Shown: positions 60,539-64,000 of the stretch, in pieces
Layout: the number at the start of each line of letters is the position of its first letter
Numbering within the stretch: the first letter of the stretch is position 1
Source: Umezawaea endophytica
GTDB taxonomy: Bacteria > Actinomycetota > Actinomycetes > Mycobacteriales > Pseudonocardiaceae
Reading direction: 5' to 3'
NCBI RefSeq assembly: GCF_025061645.1
Contig: NZ_JANYMP010000012.1
Location: 124,001 to 188,000 of the forward strand
Length of the DNA stretch: 64,000 nt
Notes under the pieces: generated by a model
The model's input: only the letters and a program-made list of their open reading frames with translations
Database searches by the model: none
Told to the model about the DNA's origin: nothing
Position numbers and translations under genes: made by a program

Positions 60539-61396
60539 CTAGAAGGTGCTGGCCACCTCGGCGATCAGCTCCAGCGACTCATCGGGGCCAAGTGCTCGCT
60601 CCTGCGCGCCGGCGAACTTCACCTTATACGGTTCGAGGTCCTCGGGAGCCTCTTCATAGCGGCCATAGGTGACGTTCTCGGTGTACACGACATCGTCGTG
60701 GAGTTCATGGCTGAAGGACAGGATGTCGTAGGTCGACCCGATGCCCGGATAAGCCCCACGTCGGAACGGCATGACCTGAACTGTCACGTTCGGCAGCTCG
60801 CTCAACTCCATCAGGTGCAACAACTGGTCCTTCATCGCTCGGTTCCCACCGATCGCGGTTCGCAGGGCCGCCTCACCCAACACCATCTTCACCACCAGTG
60901 GATGCGGTCCGAACAGCCGCTTTTTCCTCTCGGTCCACAAAGTGACCCGCTGCACGGCGATCACCTGGCCGCGCAGCGGGTCACTCGTCCGCGCGAGGGT
61001 CTCGGTGTAAGCGCTGGTCTGGAACATCCCCGGCAGCAGCTCGTTCTTCAAGCTCCGCAACACCGCCGCCTCGAACTCCAGCTCGATGTAATCGCGGGTG
61101 ATGTCGAAAAGCACATCCTTCTTCACATTCGCCAGCGCCCGCTGCTGCTCCGCCCGCTGGGCCTCCCGGTACAACCGGTGCCTGTCCGGCTGGTCGATTC
61201 CGTAGATCAGCGCCAGCGCCAGCAGATCATCAGCGTTGACCGCCTGCAACGCGTTCTCGATCTTGCTCAGCTTCGCGTTGGAGAACCCCACCCGGTGCCC
61301 CACCTCGACCAGGGACATCCCACTCGCCTCACGCCACTCGTGCAGCCGTCGACCGATCGATCGCTCAAGCGTGGTGGGACGGAACTTTTCGGCCAT
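60539..61396 (-). CDS. Scr1-type XRE regulator (HTH + DUF5753)
   Basis: 285 aa. The N-terminal XRE helix-turn-helix (about 12-65) reads LHEWREASGMSLVEVGHRVG, FSNAKLSKIEN; the C-terminal DUF5753 (about 100-275) includes RSLKNELLPGMFQTSAYTETL and VTVQVMPFRRGAYPGIG. ATG at 61396 was chosen because TAAGCT (61404-61409) sits 7 nt upstream with no ribosome-binding site, a leaderless start. Paired with DUF397, it probably controls development or secondary metabolism. No cognate operator is identified. Confidence 0.9.
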   Translation of the reverse strand: MAEKFRPTTLERSIGRRLHEWREASGMSLVEVGHRVGFSNAKLSKIENALQAVNADDLLALALIYGIDQPDRHRLYREAQRAEQQRALANVKKDVLFDITRDYIELEFEAAVLRSLKNELLPGMFQTSAYTETLARTSDPLRGQVIAVQRVTLWTERKKRLFGPHPLVVKMVLGEAALRTAIGGNRAMKDQLLHLMELSELPNVTVQVMPFRRGAYPGIGSTYDILSFSHELHDDVVYTENVTYGRYEEAPEDLEPYKVKFAGAQERALGPDESLELIAEVASTF

Positions 61397-61403
61397 GTGA
61401 TCA

Positions 61404-61409
61404 AGCTTA
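61404..61409 (-). promoter_or_regulatory. -10 box of the XRE regulator, leaderless
   Basis: On the minus strand TAAGCT ends 7 nt before the ATG at 61396, and no Shine-Dalgarno sequence is present between them. Confidence 0.5.
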
Positions 61410-61459
61410 AAGCCGATTCCACGCCGTGAAAGTAATCCCATTGTGTGGGGATAACTGTT

Positions 61460-61816
61460 TCAGCGAATCGTCCGGCTCCGCCCGCGGAATTCCGCCACGA
61501 CCTCGTCCCCGCGCGTCACGGTGATGTCGTAGATGCCGCTGCGGCCGAACGTCACCCGTTCCACCGCCTCCGCCACCAACTCGTCCCCGAGCCGGACCGC
61601 CGCGATGAAGTCGATCTCCGCCGACGCGGCGACCGTGACCGATCCGGGGCTGTTGCAGGCGATGGCGAACGCGCTGTCGGCGAGGAGGAAGACGTAGCCG
61701 CCGTGGCCGGTGCCGTGGACGTTGAGCATGGTTTCGGTGATCGTCATCGCGAGTCGCGCGGTGCCTTCGCCGACGTGCAGTTCCTCGATGCCGATGGCGG
61801 TCTCCGCTGGTCCCAT
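61460..61816 (-). CDS. paaI: PaaI-like hotdog thioesterase
   Basis: A 118-aa hotdog-fold acyl-CoA thioesterase of the PaaI type. MLNVHGTGHGGYVFLLADSAFAIACNS (about 30-56) includes the conserved N-x-x-GxxHGG and the catalytic Asp (ADSAF). It would hydrolyse phenylacetyl-CoA or hydroxylated derivatives and relieve CoA sequestration. No other phenylacetate-degradation gene is in the window, so the assignment to that pathway is by family only. ATG at 61816 was used; GTG at 61825 is open. Confidence 0.88.
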   Translation of the reverse strand: MGPAETAIGIEELHVGEGTARLAMTITETMLNVHGTGHGGYVFLLADSAFAIACNSPGSVTVAASAEIDFIAAVRLGDELVAEAVERVTFGRSGIYDITVTRGDEVVAEFRGRSRTIR

Positions 61817-61930
61817 TCCGGGCACTCAACCACAGCGCGGAGTGTGGTGCGGGAGCACGGGGCGCGACGTGCCCCCGCACCACGATCCGGGGACGCCCAC
61901 CACGGTGAGCGCCGACGCCGTGACCGTATG

Positions 61931-61966
61931 TGGTGTAGACCATCTGCGTCAATGGGTCTAGACCTT
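61931..61966. promoter_or_regulatory. Two dre-like (GntR/DasR-type) palindromes
   Basis: TGGTGTAGACCA (61931-61942) and TGGGTCTAGACCTT (61953-61966, perfect GGTCTAGACC) have centres 23 bp apart. They match the TGGTCTAGACCA-type operator of DasR/GntR regulators with one or two deviations. They lie 59-94 bp upstream of the aldo/keto reductase start. DasR normally senses amino-sugar phosphates. No GntR gene is in the window. Confidence 0.6.
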
Positions 61967-62024
61967 TTAACACTTCCCCGGACCTCGTGGTCGTGCGGGA
62001 ACGTGAATCGGCGAGACTGTTTCG

Positions 62025-63029
62025 ATGGTCGACCAGAACTCCACGCCCCTCGGCAAGCGCCCCCTCGGCAGCCAGGGGCTCCTCGTCTCCACCCAGGGCC
62101 TCGGCTGCATGGGCATGAGCGCCTACTACGCGGGCCGCGACGACGCCGAGTCGACCGCGACGATCCACCGCGCACTCGACCTCGGGGTCACGTTCTTCGA
62201 CACCGCCGAGTCCTACGGCCCGTTCACGAACGAGGTCCTGGTCGGCAAGGCGCTCAAGAGCCGCCGCGAGGACGTGCAGATCGCGACGAAGTTCGCGATG
62301 GAGTTCGACGACGACGGCAACGCCCTCGGCTTCAACGGGTCCCCGCGCTACGCGAACAAGGCCGTCAACCGGTCGTTGAAGCACCTCGACACCGACTACA
62401 TCGACCTGTACTACCTGCACCGCGTCGACCCCGAGGTCCCGATCGAGGACACGATGGACGCGCTGGCCGACCTGTTCATGGCGGGCAAGATCCGCTACAT
62501 CGGCCTGTCCGAGGTGACGCCGGAGACGATCCGGCGCGCGCACCTCATCCACCCGATCACGGCCGTGCAGTCCGAGTACTCGCTGTTCGCCAGGGACCCG
62601 GAGAAGGACGGCGTGCTGGCCACGTGCCGCGAACTCGGGATCGGTTTCGTCCCGTACTCGCCGCTGGGGCGCGGCGTGCTCACCGGTGGCATCACGAAGG
62701 TCGACGACCTGGCGGCCGACGACCACCGCCGGAACCTGCCGTGGTTCAAGCCGGAGAACCTCGACGAGAACGTGGCGGTCGTCGACACCCTCAGGGAGTT
62801 GGCGGCGCAGAAGGAGGTCACGCCCGGCCAGTTGGCGCTGGCGTGGGTGCTCGCCCAGGACACCACCCCGATCCCCGGCACCAAGCAGCGCCGGTGGCTG
62901 GAGCAGAACGTCGCCGCCTCCGGCATCAAGTTCACCACCGCGGAGATGGCCGCGATCAACGCCGCGTCCCCGCACGGCGTGACGGCGGGCGAGCGCAACA
63001 ACCCCGGCGTGCTCGCGACCAACCGATAA
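62025..63029 (+). CDS. Aldo/keto reductase (AKR13/YakC-type)
   Basis: A 334-aa TIM-barrel NADPH oxidoreductase. The catalytic Asp/Tyr are in FFDTAESYG (about residues 58-66), with Lys in ATKFAM (about 87-92) and YYLHR (about 128) where the His sits. Cofactor residues follow at IPGTKQRRWLEQN near 290. Two dre-like operators sit in its 5' region, so amino-sugar availability may control it. The substrate is unknown; many related enzymes reduce aldehydes or ketosugars. Confidence 0.92.
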   Translation: MVDQNSTPLGKRPLGSQGLLVSTQGLGCMGMSAYYAGRDDAESTATIHRALDLGVTFFDTAESYGPFTNEVLVGKALKSRREDVQIATKFAMEFDDDGNALGFNGSPRYANKAVNRSLKHLDTDYIDLYYLHRVDPEVPIEDTMDALADLFMAGKIRYIGLSEVTPETIRRAHLIHPITAVQSEYSLFARDPEKDGVLATCRELGIGFVPYSPLGRGVLTGGITKVDDLAADDHRRNLPWFKPENLDENVAVVDTLRELAAQKEVTPGQLALAWVLAQDTTPIPGTKQRRWLEQNVAASGIKFTTAEMAAINAASPHGVTAGERNNPGVLATNR

Positions 63030-63069
63030 CCGGTCGACCGGGGTCCGGCCGATCCTCGATCATCGGCAC

Positions 63070-63975
63070 GTGATCGAGGTGCCGGACCTGGTCCGCCGGA
63101 AGGCGGAGAGCCTGGGTGAACCGGGGGAGCGCTGGCTGGCCGCGCTGCCCGTGCTGGTCGCCGCCGCCGTGGAGGAGTGGGCGCTCACGCTCGGACCCCC
63201 GTTCACCGGCGGCAGCGCCTCCTACTGCGCCAGTGCCCGCACGGCCGACGGCGAGGCCGTGGTCCTCAAGCTCGTGGCACCCGGCCACGACGTCGAGGGC
63301 CAGGTCCGCACCCTCGCCGCCGCGAACGGCCGCGGCTACGTCCACCTGCTGGCCAGGTCGGGCGACGCCCTCCTCCTGGAAGCGCTGGGCCCGCCGTTGT
63401 CCCTGCCACCCGAGCGGGCGATCGGCGTGCTCGCCCGCCTCCTGCGGCGGGCGTGGCTGCCGCCGGACGAACCGGCGACGTCGAAGGCCGAGGACCTGGC
63501 CGTCCTCGTGGACGACCTGTGGCGCAAGCACGACCGCGCGTGCTCCCCGCGGGCGTACGGCCTGGCCATGCGCTGCGCGGAACGCCGAGCGGCCCCGTGC
63601 GCCGAGGTCCGGGTGCACGGCGATCCCCACCACGCCAACACGCTCGGCGTTCCGACGCCCCGGCCGGGAGCGGAGGAGGGGTACGTCTTCATCGACCCGG
63701 AGGGCTTCGTCGCCGACCCCGCCTACGACCTCGGTGTCGTCCTGCGCGACTGGTGCGCCGAACTCCTCGCCACCCCCGACCCCCTGGGCCTCGCCCGCCG
63801 CTACTGCGCCCTGCTGGCGGACGGCAGCGGCCTGTCCGCGACGGCGATCTGGGAGTGGGGCTTCCTCGAACGGGTCTCGTCCGGCCTGTACCTGCTGGAC
63901 TTCGCGGGCCCCGCCGAGGCCGCCCCCTTCCTGCGGACGGCGGACCTGCTGGCCGGTGCCACACTGTCGACGTGA
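63070..63975 (+). CDS. APH(6)-like aminoglycoside/hydroxyurea phosphotransferase family kinase
   Basis: 301 aa of the APH_6_hur family. The catalytic loop is RVHGDPHHANTL (about 178-189) with the Asp base, and the metal-binding DPEG in FIDPEGFVADPAYDLGVVLRD is intact. Streptomycin 6-kinases belong here, but most family members have unknown substrates, so resistance is not claimed. The GTG start at 63070 lies 40 bp after the aldo/keto reductase stop. Its TGA overlaps a possible GTG of the next gene. Confidence 0.87.
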   Translation: MIEVPDLVRRKAESLGEPGERWLAALPVLVAAAVEEWALTLGPPFTGGSASYCASARTADGEAVVLKLVAPGHDVEGQVRTLAAANGRGYVHLLARSGDALLLEALGPPLSLPPERAIGVLARLLRRAWLPPDEPATSKAEDLAVLVDDLWRKHDRACSPRAYGLAMRCAERRAAPCAEVRVHGDPHHANTLGVPTPRPGAEEGYVFIDPEGFVADPAYDLGVVLRDWCAELLATPDPLGLARRYCALLADGSGLSATAIWEWGFLERVSSGLYLLDFAGPAEAAPFLRTADLLAGATLST

Positions 63976-64000
63976 ACACGACCCCTTGGAAACCCGGCTC
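63972..64000 (+). CDS. Possible next gene, first ~9 codons only
   Basis: GTG AAC ACG ACC begins inside the APH(6)-like stop codon (GTGA overlap) and stays open to the window edge. Only nine codons are visible, so the start is plausible by spacing but the gene cannot be identified. Confidence 0.35.

Noticed and set aside
63070-63975. Streptomycin resistance gene
   Set aside because: Family match is real, but most APH_6_hur proteins have no demonstrated antibiotic substrate, so a resistance label is not justified.

Overview
This is a GC-rich (about 70 % or more) 64-kb chromosomal segment from a filamentous actinomycete, most likely a member of the Pseudonocardiales (Actinosynnema/Saccharothrix/Lentzea-like). 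The clues are the GC bias at third codon positions, many GTG starts, 1- to 25-bp gene overlaps, several leaderless -10 boxes, an Scr1-type XRE/DUF397 pair, a DUF574-type methyltransferase, a DUF3052 protein, the GlgE alpha-glucan pathway, and gene order shared with Mycobacterium tuberculosis Rv3024c-Rv3032. No rRNA, tRNA, CRISPR array, transposase or phage gene was recognised.

Layout. 1-11 kb: alpha-glucan metabolism (truncated glgE, divergent glgP, later glgX), a secreted Pro-rich protein, a cysteine dioxygenase/rhodanese/degenerate-M50 operon, then a 1.3-kb repeat-rich gap. 11-15.7 kb: a + strand run with an ABC ATPase, three methyltransferases and an enoyl-CoA hydratase. 15.7-26.2 kb: a compact divergent gene cluster that is the most interesting part of the window. 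It encodes a sugar-phosphate cyclase, a kinase fused to an isomerase/epimerase-type TIM barrel, a GlgC-like nucleotidyltransferase, an MFS transporter, an RmlD-like reductase, a VldE/ValL-like pseudoglycosyltransferase, a class III aminotransferase, a Zn-type dehydrogenase and a TetR regulator. Together these look like a validoxylamine-like C7-cyclitol (pseudodisaccharide) pathway. 26-34 kb: terpene-cyclase-like toroid protein, HAD hydrolase, secreted GH92 mannosidase, PLP lyase, hexapeptide acyltransferase.

33.5-39 kb: a two-component system followed by an Fbp/Afu-type ABC importer. 39-42.6 kb: the methyltransferase-GH57-GT4 operon matching Rv3030-Rv3032 (polymethylated polysaccharide synthesis). 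42.9-45.5 kb: a coiled-coil protein, an OmpA-like protein, a membrane-anchored Pro-rich protein and a 47-aa basic protein. 45.6-55.6 kb: DegV, etfBA, a T5orf172/DUF4041 protein, an acyltransferase pair, an MFS transporter, a cysteine desulfurase and mnmA. 55.7-64 kb: mixed housekeeping and hypothetical genes, an XRE/DUF397 pair, a PaaI-like thioesterase, an aldo/keto reductase and an APH(6)-like kinase.

Beyond genes, the window holds a three-copy intergenic hairpin repeat whose inner core is identical while its outer arms differ in sequence but remain self-complementary. It also holds a 118-bp nested palindrome, three 23-bp direct repeats, a perfect 14-bp-arm operator between the two halves of the cyclitol cluster, and strand-skewed (G/T versus C/A) sequence around the hairpin elements. 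Start codons were chosen from ribosome-binding sites, overlaps and family alignments made by eye; no database search was run.
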